Assembly (NCBI GenBank): GCA_023450775.1
Contig: JAEXGP010000103.1
Coordinates: 1 to 14,940 of the forward strand
Length of the DNA stretch: 14,940 bases
Direction: 5' to 3'
DNA from: Actinomycetes bacterium
Lineage (GTDB): Bacteria > Actinomycetota > Acidimicrobiia > Acidimicrobiales > Microtrichaceae
Below the pieces are notes generated by a model. The model was not told where the DNA came from. It made no database searches and saw nothing but the letters and a program-made list of their open reading frames with translations. A program made the translations under genes and the position numbers. This document shows, one piece after another, positions 1 to 7,310 of this stretch. Each line of letters opens with the position of its first letter. The first letter of the stretch is position 1.

Positions 1-1
1 C

Positions 2-598
2 GTCGTGGTCGACGCCACGGTCCGTCGAGCCGGCCGGACGACGATCGTGGTCGAGGCGGCGCTGGCGGTCGCCGGCCCCGACGGCACTCCGGCGCGGGGC
101 ATCGGCGAGGCCGAGCTGACGTTCGCCCGGCTGCCGCGGCGCGACGGCAACCTGGACATCGGCGACACCCCGGTCGCGTACGGGCAGCGGTTCACGATGT
201 CGCTGCCCGACTCGGGGCTGCGCGGTCCGTACCGCGACCAGATCGGCATCCGGGCGCTCGACGCGCCCGCCGGGATCGTGGAGCTCGACGTCGTGCCGTT
301 CGTCCGCAACTCCTTCGGCGCGGTCAACGGCGGCGTGGTGGCCTCGCTCGCGCAGGAGTCGGCGGTCGCGGCCGCCGGTGCCGTCCTGGGCGACGTCACG
401 GCCGCCGCCGACGTGGCCGTCACCTACCTGTCGCAGGGCAAGGTCGGACCCCTGCGCACGACCGCCCAGGTCGTTCGCGTGGACGGACCCGTGGCGTTGG
501 TCCGGGTGGAGGTCACCGATCCGGGACTGCGCGACGACGACGGGGAGGCCCGGTTGGTGGTCGTCGCGCACGTCCACTGCGTGCGACGCTCGGGCTGA
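2..598 (+). CDS. Acyl-CoA thioesterase-like double-hotdog protein, 5' truncated by the window edge
   Basis: The reading frame is open to the left edge, so the start lies outside the window; the GTG at 5 is only the first in-frame start-type codon. The visible part resembles the end of one hotdog domain (strands around TIVVEAALAVAG and AELTFARL), a linker, then a second hotdog domain. The second domain has a PaaI/YbgC-like helix segment (NSFGAVNGGVVASLAQESA) followed by strands AVTYLSQGKVGPLRTTAQVV and ARLVVVAHVHC. Family members hydrolyse acyl-CoA or related thioesters in the cytoplasm; the substrate cannot be read from sequence. It ends TGA at 596-598, four bases from the stop of the convergent gene. 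Fold assignment is fairly sure; specific function is inference. Confidence 0.72.
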   Translation, partial: VVVDATVRRAGRTTIVVEAALAVAGPDGTPARGIGEAELTFARLPRRDGNLDIGDTPVAYGQRFTMSLPDSGLRGPYRDQIGIRALDAPAGIVELDVVPFVRNSFGAVNGGVVASLAQESAVAAAGAVLGDVTAAADVAVTYLSQGKVGPLRTTAQVVRVDGPVALVRVEVTDPGLRDDDGEARLVVVAHVHCVRRSG

Positions 599-607
599 GG
601 GCTCAGC
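594..607. terminator. Small palindrome carrying both convergent stop codons
   Basis: GCTGAG and CTCAGC flank a GG spacer. The TGA of the thioesterase (596-598) and the reverse-strand stop of the next gene (603-605) lie one in each arm. It may act as a weak bidirectional hairpin. There is no T-tract, and the symmetry may simply reflect two similar gene ends facing each other. Confidence 0.3.
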
Positions 608-1796
608 GCCGGGCGGGTCGACCGACGGACCGCAGGAACAGCGGCGACGGGAACCGGAGCAGGACCCGGTCACCGTCCAGCCACGTCTCCAGCTCGCCGG
701 CCAGCGTCTCGAGCGCCTCCGTGGCGTCCCGCCCCACGTCCTCGAGCAGCACCATGCCGACGGCGCCGTCGTCGCTCTGGTGCCAGCCCCCGACGATCCG
801 GCCGTCCCACCACACGGTCGGCCCGGCGTTGCCCGCCGTGTCGACCAGCTCTGGCGCGTGTGGGCCCAGGTACCAGTCGCGCTCCTTCCAACCCATCGTC
901 GTGGGGTCCAGGCCGGGGAGCAGTGCGCCCCAGGGGTCCGGGGCCGCGGTCGATCCGGTGTCGTCGGCCAGGACCAGCGCGGTGCGGCCGTCCTCGAGGG
1001 CCACCTCTTCGGCCCCGAGCTCCGCCACCGCGGCGCGGACGATGCCCTTGGTGGCGCCGAGCCACCACACCACGTCGGTCTCGGTGGCGGGACCGAAGGC
1101 GGCGAGGTAGCGGCGGACGAGCTCCGCCCACGCCGTCGGCTCGTCGAGCGGATCCGGGCGCTCGGCAAGCCAGGCCTCGGTCGTCGACCATCGCGGTCGG
1201 GACGACTTCCACGATCCGTCGTTGCCGGCGCGGACGATGTCGCCGCCGGCCCACATCCAGGTCAGCACGCGAGGGCCGATCGGCGTCTCGGCCTCCCACT
1301 TCTTGCCCGCGCCCTGGAGGATCGCGCCCTTCATGGCCGGCGCCTCCGACCGGATCTCGTCCATGGTGAGCGCACGGCCGTCGGCGAGCACCTCCAGGAC
1401 CTGGCGGCGGGCCTGACGGATCCAGCGGTTCCCGTCGGCGCGGAGGCCGTGGGTCTCGACGTCCTTCACCAGGCGGGCCCGTTCCCGCTCGGCCACGCGC
1501 CGGCCGGGACCGGCGAGCGCCGCGCCGACAAGGTCGCCGGGCACGATCCAGATCGTCCGGCGCATCGCCATCACGCGGACCAGGTCCCGTTCGACGTACA
1601 GCGAGCGCTCCAGGTCGGGGACGTGCAGACCCTCGGTGCGGGCGCGGGCGGACAGGAAGATCGTCACCGGATCGGTCGCGTGCAGCGCCACCACCCGACG
1701 GGTCGCGTCGAGCGGATCGGCGGCACGGTGTCCGGGAGCGATGCCGTGGCGCACGGCGACGCGTCGGCGGCGCTCGGCGTCGTCGATCGACCTCAT
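603..1796 (-). CDS. Winged-helix DNA-binding protein of the AlkZ/YcaQ (HTH_42) family
   Basis: About 397 residues from the ATG at 1796; a GTG two codons upstream (1802) is an alternative. Family landmarks are the N-terminal helical and winged-helix region (DATRRVVALHATDPVTIFLS), RTIWIVPGDL, a central segment with AFGPATETDVVWWLGATKG, and a C-terminal barrel-like part with PTVWWDGRIVGGW. AlkZ/YcaQ proteins are DNA glycosylases that unhook interstrand crosslinks or remove bulky alkyl bases. Known members carry a QxQ, QxD or HxQ pair in the catalytic loop; here the equivalent place appears to read H39-A-T41, so classical glycosylase chemistry is uncertain. It is divergent from the hydrolase at 1960. 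Family call is good; activity is not established. Confidence 0.78.
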   Translation of the reverse strand: MRSIDDAERRRRVAVRHGIAPGHRAADPLDATRRVVALHATDPVTIFLSARARTEGLHVPDLERSLYVERDLVRVMAMRRTIWIVPGDLVGAALAGPGRRVAERERARLVKDVETHGLRADGNRWIRQARRQVLEVLADGRALTMDEIRSEAPAMKGAILQGAGKKWEAETPIGPRVLTWMWAGGDIVRAGNDGSWKSSRPRWSTTEAWLAERPDPLDEPTAWAELVRRYLAAFGPATETDVVWWLGATKGIVRAAVAELGAEEVALEDGRTALVLADDTGSTAAPDPWGALLPGLDPTTMGWKERDWYLGPHAPELVDTAGNAGPTVWWDGRIVGGWHQSDDGAVGMVLLEDVGRDATEALETLAGELETWLDGDRVLLRFPSPLFLRSVGRPARR

Positions 1797-1887
1797 GCCC
1801 ACGGCGCCGGATGGATGGGGTGCTGCACGCCGTCAGGATCGCAGGCCTGACCCGCGAGCGCCCGCTGGCTCGGCGGGCCTGACACGT

Positions 1888-1923
1888 CGGCTCATCTCGA
1901 ATGACTGGCCGGCTCATTTCGAA
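1888..1923 (+). promoter_or_regulatory. Two direct repeats CGGCTCATYTCGAA, 22 bp apart, upstream of the hydrolase promoter
   Basis: Copies lie at 1888-1901 and 1910-1923 and differ at a single base (C/T). The 22-bp offset is about two helical turns, so a regulator would contact the same face of the DNA. Taking the predicted start site at about 1960, the copies centre near -65 and -43, typical activator positions just upstream of a -35 region. The site lies in the divergent spacer shared with the winged-helix gene, so either gene could be the target. The sequence match is direct; the regulatory role is inference. Confidence 0.5.
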
Positions 1924-1946
1924 ACAGCAGCGAAACACCGGCGTCG

Positions 1947-1952
1947 TAGCCT
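1947..1952 (+). promoter_or_regulatory. Predicted -10 box TAGCCT of a leaderless transcript
   Basis: TAGCCT fits the actinobacterial TANNNT -10 pattern and sits exactly 7 bases before the ATG at 1960, which places transcription start on or next to the start codon. No Shine-Dalgarno sequence is seen. No clear -35 is visible, which fits activator dependence through the repeats just upstream. Confidence 0.5.
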
Positions 1953-1959
1953 GCCGCGC

Positions 1960-2865
1960 ATGGCTGGTACCGGTGTCCGACGGATCGTCCCCCTGACGTT
2001 CGGATGGGAGCACATCCCACTGAGCATCTCCATGCAGGGCGGGGCGTCCGACGTGCGGTTGCGGGAGCCGGTCCCCGGGATCCTCCTCGAGTGCGATGGG
2101 GGTTGGCTCCTGCTCGACACCGGCTTCAACACGCCGGTGCTGCTGGACCAGAAGCTGCGGCGCCGGCTCGTCCACATGGGCATCGAGGACGAGCTGGTCG
2201 GGTCCGAGGGCGACTCGATCGAGCGGGCGTTCGAGCACGTCGGCATCGATCCGGACGACGTCGCGGTGGTGGCGCTGAGCCACCTCCACTACGACCACGC
2301 GGGTGGCGTCCGCTGGTGGGCCGAGCGCGCGCCCATGCACGTCCAGCGGCGCGAGCTCGAGCACTCCCTGTCGCTCGCCGCGCCCGAGCCCGAAGCGCTG
2401 TTCCGCATGGACTTCGACGACCACCGGATCGACTGGCGTCTGGCCGACGGGGACGTGGAGATCGCCCCTGGCGTGACGGCCGTGGCGACCTACGGGCACA
2501 CGGTCGGCCACCAGAGCTTCGTCGTGGACCTCGAGGGCGGCGGCGGGTTCGTGTTCGCGTTCGACGCCGCGGACCTGCAGGTGCAGCTGGACCAGGAGAT
2601 CGCGCCGGGCTCGGTCGCCACGGGCGACGTGGAGGAGGCGGTCGAGGCGATCCGACGGCTCAAGTCGATCGCGGCCCAGAAGGGCTACCGCGTCATCCCG
2701 GGCCACGACCCCGACGTGTGGCCGGCCTTCACCGACGAGCTCGGCGTGGCCGGGCCGGGCCCCGAGGACCCGACCCGCTTCCTGCCGGCGATCGACGACG
2801 CGCCGGCCGCGGTCGGCTCCACCGCGGCGGTGCACGCAGGGCACGCGGGGCACGCGCACGCCTGA
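1960..2865 (+). CDS. Metallo-beta-lactamase-fold hydrolase, N-acyl-homoserine-lactonase-like family
   Basis: A 301-residue cytoplasmic enzyme. The frame extends upstream, but ATG 1960 is chosen because it directly precedes the conserved start (VRRIVPLTFGWEHIP) and has a -10 box 7 bases ahead. Metal ligands are visible: H108-L-H110-Y-D112-H113, H184 in GHTVGH, D202 in FAFDAAD and H249 in IPGHDP, a full dinuclear site. The layout matches the AiiA/AttM lactonase group. However, the tyrosine that normally follows the bridging Asp (D-x-x-Y) is Asp205 here, so activity on acyl-homoserine lactones is doubtful; another lactone or ester is as likely. The C-terminus is a His/Ala/Gly tail (HAGHAGHAHA). 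It runs convergently into the lipase gene across 31 bases containing a short GCCC-GAC-GGGC hairpin (2878-2888). Confidence 0.85.
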   Translation: MAGTGVRRIVPLTFGWEHIPLSISMQGGASDVRLREPVPGILLECDGGWLLLDTGFNTPVLLDQKLRRRLVHMGIEDELVGSEGDSIERAFEHVGIDPDDVAVVALSHLHYDHAGGVRWWAERAPMHVQRRELEHSLSLAAPEPEALFRMDFDDHRIDWRLADGDVEIAPGVTAVATYGHTVGHQSFVVDLEGGGGFVFAFDAADLQVQLDQEIAPGSVATGDVEEAVEAIRRLKSIAAQKGYRVIPGHDPDVWPAFTDELGVAGPGPEDPTRFLPAIDDAPAAVGSTAAVHAGHAGHAHA

Positions 2866-2896
2866 GCCGGCCGCGCCGCCCGACGGGCCCGGGCGA

Positions 2897-4690
2897 TCAG
2901 GGGTTCACGACCTCGGCGGTGCAGCCGTTCGGGAGCGTGCCGTCGAACGCGCCGGACATGAACCGCTCCATCGGGGAGCCGGTGAAGGTGAGGTCGGCGC
3001 TGCTCTTGCCGCTGCCGACCGCGGAGATCTGACCGGGGATGGTCAGGTGTCCGGCGGGGCTCGCGGAGCCGTCCTTTCGGTAGAGCGCCAGCTGCAGGTG
3101 GCCCCGGTCGCCGCCGGCCGGGCAGTAGCCGCCGGTCCGGAGCGAGTCGTACAGCGCCACGCTCATGCAGTCGGCGGCGGCCGGCACCGCCGCGTCGTCG
3201 GCGCCCTCGGTCGGCTGGCAGTGGATCACCACGTCGTCCATGCCCTGGCCGATGAGCAGGGGGACCGGCTTGCCGTCGCGCTCGGGCAGCTTGGGGAACG
3301 GGTTCACGCCGTCGGGCCCGGGCAGGTTCCAGCGGATCCAGTCGCACCACGCCTGCAGCCCGTCGTCGGTCGTGGTGGCGCACGTGTGGTCCGCGCCGCC
3401 GTTGAAGTACTCGCCCTCCGAGTAGTCGTCGGGCAGGTTCCAGAGCTCCGGCACCAGCATCTTGTGGACGCCGGCGTTGCGGTAGGGCGCGGCGATGCTC
3501 TGGGCGCGCTTGGCGTCGGTCGCCGTGCACAGCGGCACGAGCTGGGCGACGGTCGTCGCCCCCTCGGTGGTGGTGATCGCCGACAGGTCCAGGTCCGCGT
3601 GCTCCGGTGGGAAGGCCGGGGTGGCGGCGTCGTCCGACGGCGTGCCGCGGGCGGACAGCACGGCCCACGAACCGAAGATGTAGGAGAACAGCACAGGTCC
3701 GATCTGCAGCTCGAGGGCGGGGATCGGCAGGCCGACGATCTCGATCGAGGTGTGCATCTCCCAGTCGGCCAGTCCGTTGCCGGCCTCGATGCGCTGGCGG
3801 TCGGGCTGGACCACGAAGTTGGACGCCGGGGCCAGCGCGGCCACGCCCGCCAGGCGCAGGGCGGCGGCCTCGGGGTTGGGGGCCGCCTCCTGGTAGGTCT
3901 CCATCAGCTGGCCGGCCCACAGCGCGGCGTGACCGCCCTGCGAGTGACCCCATGTGATCGTGTCGTACTGGTCGGGGACCGACGAGCCGTAGGTGCGCTC
4001 GACGAGCTGCGTGGCGGCGCGGGCGGCGTCGATGACGTCGGCGGCCGCGATGCGCCCGACGACGTAGGTGTCGTTGGGCTGGTAGTCGGTGGCCGACACC
4101 ACCCAGCCGCGGTCCAGGGCGGTCTGCAGCGCACCGTTCGCCGGGTCGCCCTTCCGGGCGCCGAACCCGCCGCCCCAGCCGACGGCGTTGATGCCGCTGG
4201 ACATCTGGCCCCACAACGACGTCTGCGGAGCGAGCGACGGCAGGCAGGCCTGCTGCAGCCCCGACGTGCCGTGCGACCACGCCAGCATGCGGCCGGCGCC
4301 GTCGAACTCCTCGGGCCCGTCCTTCGGCGCGGCGACCATGCCGCAGACGATCTGGAGGTCGTGCTCGTCGTAGCCGGTGGTGACGTACGAGATGCGCCAC
4401 GCGTGCGCGTCCTTCGGGAAGCCCGCCGAGTCCTTGTACTGGCCGTCGAGCTCGTAGCTCGCGATCAGGTCGCCCGGTCGGGAGCCGGCGGGCGGGTCCT
4501 CACCCACGCCGTTCGGCGTCTGCACGCACGGCGGCGCAGCCACCGGGAGCGGGACCGTGGTGGTCGGGCCCGAGGTGGGGAGCACCGTGGGCAGGCCCTC
4601 GACCTGCGGATCACGGGTGCATGCGGTCAGGACCGCCGTGAGCGTGGCCAGGGCCACGGCCGCGACGAGGGTGCGGGAGGGGGCTCGCAT
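2897..4690 (-). CDS. Secreted lipoprotein of the secretory lipase (LIP) alpha/beta-hydrolase family
   Basis: 597 residues from ATG 4690; an ATG at 4702 would add MLLA. The lipoprotein signal has basic RAPSR, a hydrophobic stretch, then lipobox LTAC with Cys24, so the mature enzyme should be lipid-anchored outside the membrane. A Pro/Thr-rich linker follows. The catalytic core shows an oxyanion segment WSHGTSG, nucleophile Ser250 in GHSQG, a probable acid at Asp485/486 in GQGMDDVVIH and His531 in DRGHLQL. This spacing suits the fungal-type/actinobacterial secretory lipase family, which cleaves triglycerides or other esters. Numerous cysteines suggest disulfides in the exported protein. It lies 62 bases downstream of the oxidoreductase gene on the same strand. 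An AGGAGG sits at 4731-4736, too far upstream to serve either start. Substrate unknown. Confidence 0.82.
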   Translation of the reverse strand: MRAPSRTLVAAVALATLTAVLTACTRDPQVEGLPTVLPTSGPTTTVPLPVAAPPCVQTPNGVGEDPPAGSRPGDLIASYELDGQYKDSAGFPKDAHAWRISYVTTGYDEHDLQIVCGMVAAPKDGPEEFDGAGRMLAWSHGTSGLQQACLPSLAPQTSLWGQMSSGINAVGWGGGFGARKGDPANGALQTALDRGWVVSATDYQPNDTYVVGRIAAADVIDAARAATQLVERTYGSSVPDQYDTITWGHSQGGHAALWAGQLMETYQEAAPNPEAAALRLAGVAALAPASNFVVQPDRQRIEAGNGLADWEMHTSIEIVGLPIPALELQIGPVLFSYIFGSWAVLSARGTPSDDAATPAFPPEHADLDLSAITTTEGATTVAQLVPLCTATDAKRAQSIAAPYRNAGVHKMLVPELWNLPDDYSEGEYFNGGADHTCATTTDDGLQAWCDWIRWNLPGPDGVNPFPKLPERDGKPVPLLIGQGMDDVVIHCQPTEGADDAAVPAAADCMSVALYDSLRTGGYCPAGGDRGHLQLALYRKDGSASPAGHLTIPGQISAVGSGKSSADLTFTGSPMERFMSGAFDGTLPNGCTAEVVNP

Positions 4691-4752
4691 GGCCAACAGC
4701 ATGCCGGGCAGCGACGCCGATCCGGCGCTTCCTCCTGAGGTTCGTCGGGTCG

Positions 4753-5697
4753 TCAGGCGTCGGAGGTGAGCACGACCTTGCCGAACTTCCCGCCGGCGCG
4801 GAAGTGCTCGTAGGCCGCCGCCGCCTCGGACAGCGGGAACGACGCCTCGACCGGGACCGTCGCCCGGCCGGCCTCGACGAGGGGCAGCACGTGGCGCTCC
4901 ACGGCTGCGGCCGCCATGGCCTTCTGCTCGAGCGGTCGGGCCCGCAGCGTGGAGCCGTGGATGCGTCCGCGGACCGCCATCAGGTCGAGCAGGCTGATCT
5001 CGGCCTTCGGGCCGCCGCCCACGCCGATGATGCTGATGCGGCCGCCGGTCGCGAGCGAGCGGATGTCGTCCCGGAGGTTGGGTCCGCCGATGAGCTCGAG
5101 CACGACGTCGAACGGACCGTGCTGGCCGAACCCCTCGGGGTCGATCGCCGTGGCCCCGAGCGCGGCGACGCGCTCACGCAGCGAGGCGTTGCGGACGGTG
5201 CCGACCACCCGGGCCCCCGCGGCCACACCGAGCTGGACCGCGGCCACGCCGACGCCGCCGGCCGCGCCGTGGACGCACAGGGACTCGCCCATGCCGAGCT
5301 GCGCCTGGGTGAAGACGGCGTCGTGGGCGGTCGTGAACGCCTCGGGGAACCCGCCGGCCGCGTCCCAGTCGAGGGCATCGGGGACGGGCAGGGCGCACGG
5401 CTCGTGCACGACGGCCCGCTCGGCCTGCCCGCCGCCGCCCACCACCGCCATCACGCGGTCGCCGACGGCGTAGCGGGTGGCGCCGGGCCCGAGCGCCACG
5501 ACCTCGCCGGCCAGCTCGAGTCCGGGCACGTCGGGCGGCGAGCCGGGTGGCGCAGGGTAGTGCCCCGCCAGCTGGAGGAGGTCGCCGGCGTTGATGCCGG
5601 CGGCGCGGACCGCCACCAGCACCTCGCCGACTCCCGGCTCGGGGTCCGGCCGCTCCTGCCACTCGAGCTTCCCGTCGACGATCGTCACTGCGCGCAC
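4753..5697 (-). CDS. Zinc-independent quinone oxidoreductase, MDR superfamily (PIG3/QOR-like)
   Basis: 314 residues from GTG 5697. The N-terminal GroES-like domain has INAGDLLQLAGHYPAPPGSP and PGLELAGEVVALGPG, typical of PIG3-type NAD(P)H:quinone reductases. The Rossmann nucleotide-binding loop is HGAAGGVGVAAVQLG (residues 143-157). Ligands for the catalytic or structural zinc of true alcohol dehydrogenases are absent. It ends with the common FGKVVL segment. Expected role: NADPH-dependent reduction of quinones or enones in the cytoplasm. The next gene on this strand is the lipase, so co-transcription is possible. It is divergent from pnuC with only 53 bases between the starts. Confidence 0.87.
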   Translation of the reverse strand: MRAVTIVDGKLEWQERPDPEPGVGEVLVAVRAAGINAGDLLQLAGHYPAPPGSPPDVPGLELAGEVVALGPGATRYAVGDRVMAVVGGGGQAERAVVHEPCALPVPDALDWDAAGGFPEAFTTAHDAVFTQAQLGMGESLCVHGAAGGVGVAAVQLGVAAGARVVGTVRNASLRERVAALGATAIDPEGFGQHGPFDVVLELIGGPNLRDDIRSLATGGRISIIGVGGGPKAEISLLDLMAVRGRIHGSTLRARPLEQKAMAAAAVERHVLPLVEAGRATVPVEASFPLSEAAAAYEHFRAGGKFGKVVLTSDA

Positions 5698-5750
5698 CCG
5701 GGGATCGTCGCGCGACGCCGGGGGCCGGTCACGGGCAGACTGGGCGGGTC

Positions 5751-6413
5751 ATGGGCCTGACGTCGTTGGTGGACTGGTTGACCGCGTCCGCGGTGCAGGT
5801 GTGGGGCGTCGACATCACATGGGCCGAGGTGCTCGCCAACCTCCTGGCGCTGGCGTCGATCTGGCTGGCGGTCAAGGACAACGTCTGGAACTGGCCGCTC
5901 GGCATCCTCAACGCCGTCTGCTTCATCGTCCTGTTCTCGGACGTGAAGCTCTACGCCAACGTGTTCCTGCAGGTCGTGTTCATCGGCCTGAGCGCGTACG
6001 GGTGGTGGGAGTGGAGCACCCGGCACGGCGCGGAGCAGCAGCTGCTGCACATCCGGCGGATCCGCGCACCCGAGTGGGTCTGGCTGAACGTGTCCGGCGT
6101 GGCCTTCTGCGCGGCGTGGACGGTCGTGCTCGCTCGATGGACGGACTCGCCGACGCCGCTGCTCGACTCGGTCACGATGGTGCTGAGCGTGCAGGCCGTC
6201 TACGCACAGGCCCGCAAGTGGCTCGAGGCGTGGTGGTACTGGATCGCCTTCAACGTGGTCAGCATCCCGCTGCACGTGGACCGGGAGCTGTACCCGACCG
6301 CCGTGCTCTACGGGATCTTCGCCGTCATGTCCGTGCTGGGGTTGATCGACTGGACGCGCCTGATGCGCTCGGAAACCGAGCAGGAGCCCGGCGTGGCGCC
6401 AGCGCTCGGTTGA
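5751..6413 (+). CDS. pnuC: PnuC-type nicotinamide riboside (or related vitamin) transporter
   Basis: 220 residues, an integral membrane protein with about seven hydrophobic segments. PnuC landmarks are all present: WNWPLGILNAVCF near residues 45-57, the QVVFIGLSAYGWWEW segment, and the C-terminal block LLDSVTMVLSVQAVYAQARKW continuing into EAWWYW. PnuC proteins move unphosphorylated nicotinamide riboside by facilitated diffusion; trapping by a kinase drives uptake. No NadR or riboside kinase is in the window. Relatives PnuT and PnuX carry thiamine or riboflavin, so the substrate is inferred from resemblance only. No riboswitch is recognisable in the 53-base upstream spacer. Start ATG 5751 is the first plausible one. 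Confidence 0.88.
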   Translation: MGLTSLVDWLTASAVQVWGVDITWAEVLANLLALASIWLAVKDNVWNWPLGILNAVCFIVLFSDVKLYANVFLQVVFIGLSAYGWWEWSTRHGAEQQLLHIRRIRAPEWVWLNVSGVAFCAAWTVVLARWTDSPTPLLDSVTMVLSVQAVYAQARKWLEAWWYWIAFNVVSIPLHVDRELYPTAVLYGIFAVMSVLGLIDWTRLMRSETEQEPGVAPALG

Positions 6414-6442
6414 GGGGCGCCTGCCGCGAGTGCGTCCCGGCG

Positions 6443-6471
6443 AGCCCGGTCAGCACACGCAGCCTCGGGCT
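6443..6471. terminator. Weak hairpin between pnuC and the tRNA gene
   Basis: AGCCCG (6443-6448) pairs with CGGGCT (6466-6471) around a 17-base loop. Genes on both sides read towards it: pnuC from the left and the tRNA from the right. It could end either transcript, but there is no T-run. Confidence 0.3.
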
Positions 6472-6487
6472 TCCCTGGGTTCCTCGG

Positions 6488-6561
6488 TGGAGCGGGTGAG
6501 GAGAATCGAACTCCCGTATTCAGCTTGGGAAGCTGATGTTCTACCATTGAACTACACCCGC
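6488..6561 (-). tRNA. tRNA-Gly, anticodon CCC, CCA end encoded
   Basis: Read on the reverse strand, the acceptor arm GCGGGTG pairs with CACCCGC. The D arm contains GTAGTTCAATGGTAGAAC. The anticodon arm TCAGC-TTCCCAA-GCTGA gives anticodon CCC (plus-strand 6527-6529), reading GGG. The T arm has TTCGATT. The discriminator is T, followed by an encoded CCA (6490-6488). Without CCA the length is 71 nt, standard for tRNA-Gly. A CCC isoacceptor is expected in a GC-rich genome that uses GGG. Confidence 0.95.
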
Positions 6562-6692
6562 GTCGTTCGCCGATCCGCCCGTGGGGACTGCGATCGACCT
6601 GCTGCGGCGGACCGCAGCGGAGCGACACCGTAGCCGATCCGACCGCGGCGCCCAGGGGTCGGCGGGCTGCAGGAGCGGTGTTCGGCGACGGC

Positions 6693-6698
6693 TACCGT
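6693..6698 (+). promoter_or_regulatory. Predicted -10 box TACCGT of dcd
   Basis: TACCGT fits TANNNT and ends 6 bases before GTG 6705. This implies a leaderless or near-leaderless dcd transcript and helps fix the start. No -35 match and no Shine-Dalgarno sequence are visible. The rest of 6562-6692 holds nothing else I recognise. Confidence 0.42.
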
Positions 6699-6704
6699 TC
6701 GGGC

Positions 6705-7271
6705 GTGATCCTCTCCGACCGGACCATCCGCGCCGAGATCGAGGCCGGCCGAATCGGGATCGAGCCGTACGACCCGGCCATGATCCAGCCCAGTTCGATC
6801 GACGTGCGTCTGGACGACCGGTTCCTGGTCTTCCGCAGCCACACCCGACCGGTGATCGACGTGAAGCAGGACCTCTCGGACCTGACCGAGATGGTCCGCA
6901 TGGAGGACGACCAGCCGTTCATCCTCCACCCGGGTGAGTTCGTCCTCGGGTCGACGTCCGAGCGCGTGCGGATCCCCGACGACCTCGTCGCCCGCATCGA
7001 GGGCAAGAGCTCGCTCGCCCGCCTCGGCCTCGTCATCCACTCGACCGCGGGGTTCGTCGACGCCGGCTTCGAGGGCCACATCACGCTCGAGCTGTCGAAC
7101 GTCGCCACGCTGCCGATCACGCTGTACCCCGGCATGAAGGTCGGCCAGATCTCGTTCCTGCGCATGGACGGCCCGGCCGAGCGCCCCTACGGCGCCGGCG
7201 CGTTGGGGTCCAAGTACTCCGGCCAGGAGGGCCCGACCCCCAGCCAGTACTGGAAGAACTTCGACACCTGA
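6705..7271 (+). CDS. dcd: dCTP deaminase, probably of the dUMP-forming (bifunctional) subgroup
   Basis: 188 residues from GTG 6705, giving the canonical N-terminus MILSDRTIRAEIEAGRI; the frame is open upstream, but the extra residues do not match the family. dUTPase-fold signatures are GKSSLARLGLVIHSTAGFVD (residues 100-119) and GHITLELSN with catalytic Glu129. The enzyme deaminates dCTP, feeding dUMP and thymidylate synthesis. The HSTAGF(V/I)D form is that of the Mycobacterium and archaeal enzymes that also hydrolyse dUTP, unlike the E. coli HVTAHRID form, so direct dUMP production is likely (inference). The C-terminus ends with the family-typical EGPTPSQYWKNF. A hairpin follows the stop immediately. 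Confidence 0.96.
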   Translation: MILSDRTIRAEIEAGRIGIEPYDPAMIQPSSIDVRLDDRFLVFRSHTRPVIDVKQDLSDLTEMVRMEDDQPFILHPGEFVLGSTSERVRIPDDLVARIEGKSSLARLGLVIHSTAGFVDAGFEGHITLELSNVATLPITLYPGMKVGQISFLRMDGPAERPYGAGALGSKYSGQEGPTPSQYWKNFDT

Positions 7272-7301
7272 CCGGGCGGCGGCGCCAGGCCGGTGCCCGG
7301 T
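7271..7301 (+). terminator. Hairpin just after dcd
   Basis: ACCGGGC (7271-7277) pairs perfectly with GCCCGGT (7295-7301); the loop contains GGCGCC and can pair internally. It begins within the dcd stop codon. The position suits a GC-rich terminator without a U-tract, separating dcd from the repeat/nuclease locus. Confidence 0.45.
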
Positions 7302-7310
7302 GCTGCCGCC

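Noticed and set aside
670..2859. Very long reverse-strand open frame overlapping two genes
   Set aside because: Arg/Pro/Gly-rich shadow of real coding frames in high-GC DNA; it has no domain and overlaps the better-supported winged-helix and hydrolase genes.
4731..4736. AGGAGG (reverse strand) as ribosome site for the lipase gene
   Set aside because: It is 28 bases from the first ATG and 40 from the preferred one, too far, and no suitable start codon lies at normal spacing.
3047..4738. 563-codon plus-strand open frame
   Set aside because: Antisense shadow of the lipase-like gene, with low-complexity Arg/Gly/Val composition.
5698..5750. Riboswitch upstream of pnuC
   Set aside because: Only 53 bases separate the two divergent starts, and no conserved NAD, TPP or FMN aptamer elements can be seen.
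6488..6561. Integration site with a mobile element at the tRNA-Gly gene
   Set aside because: The tRNA is intact, no integrase lies nearby and no duplicate of its 3' end was noticed in the window.
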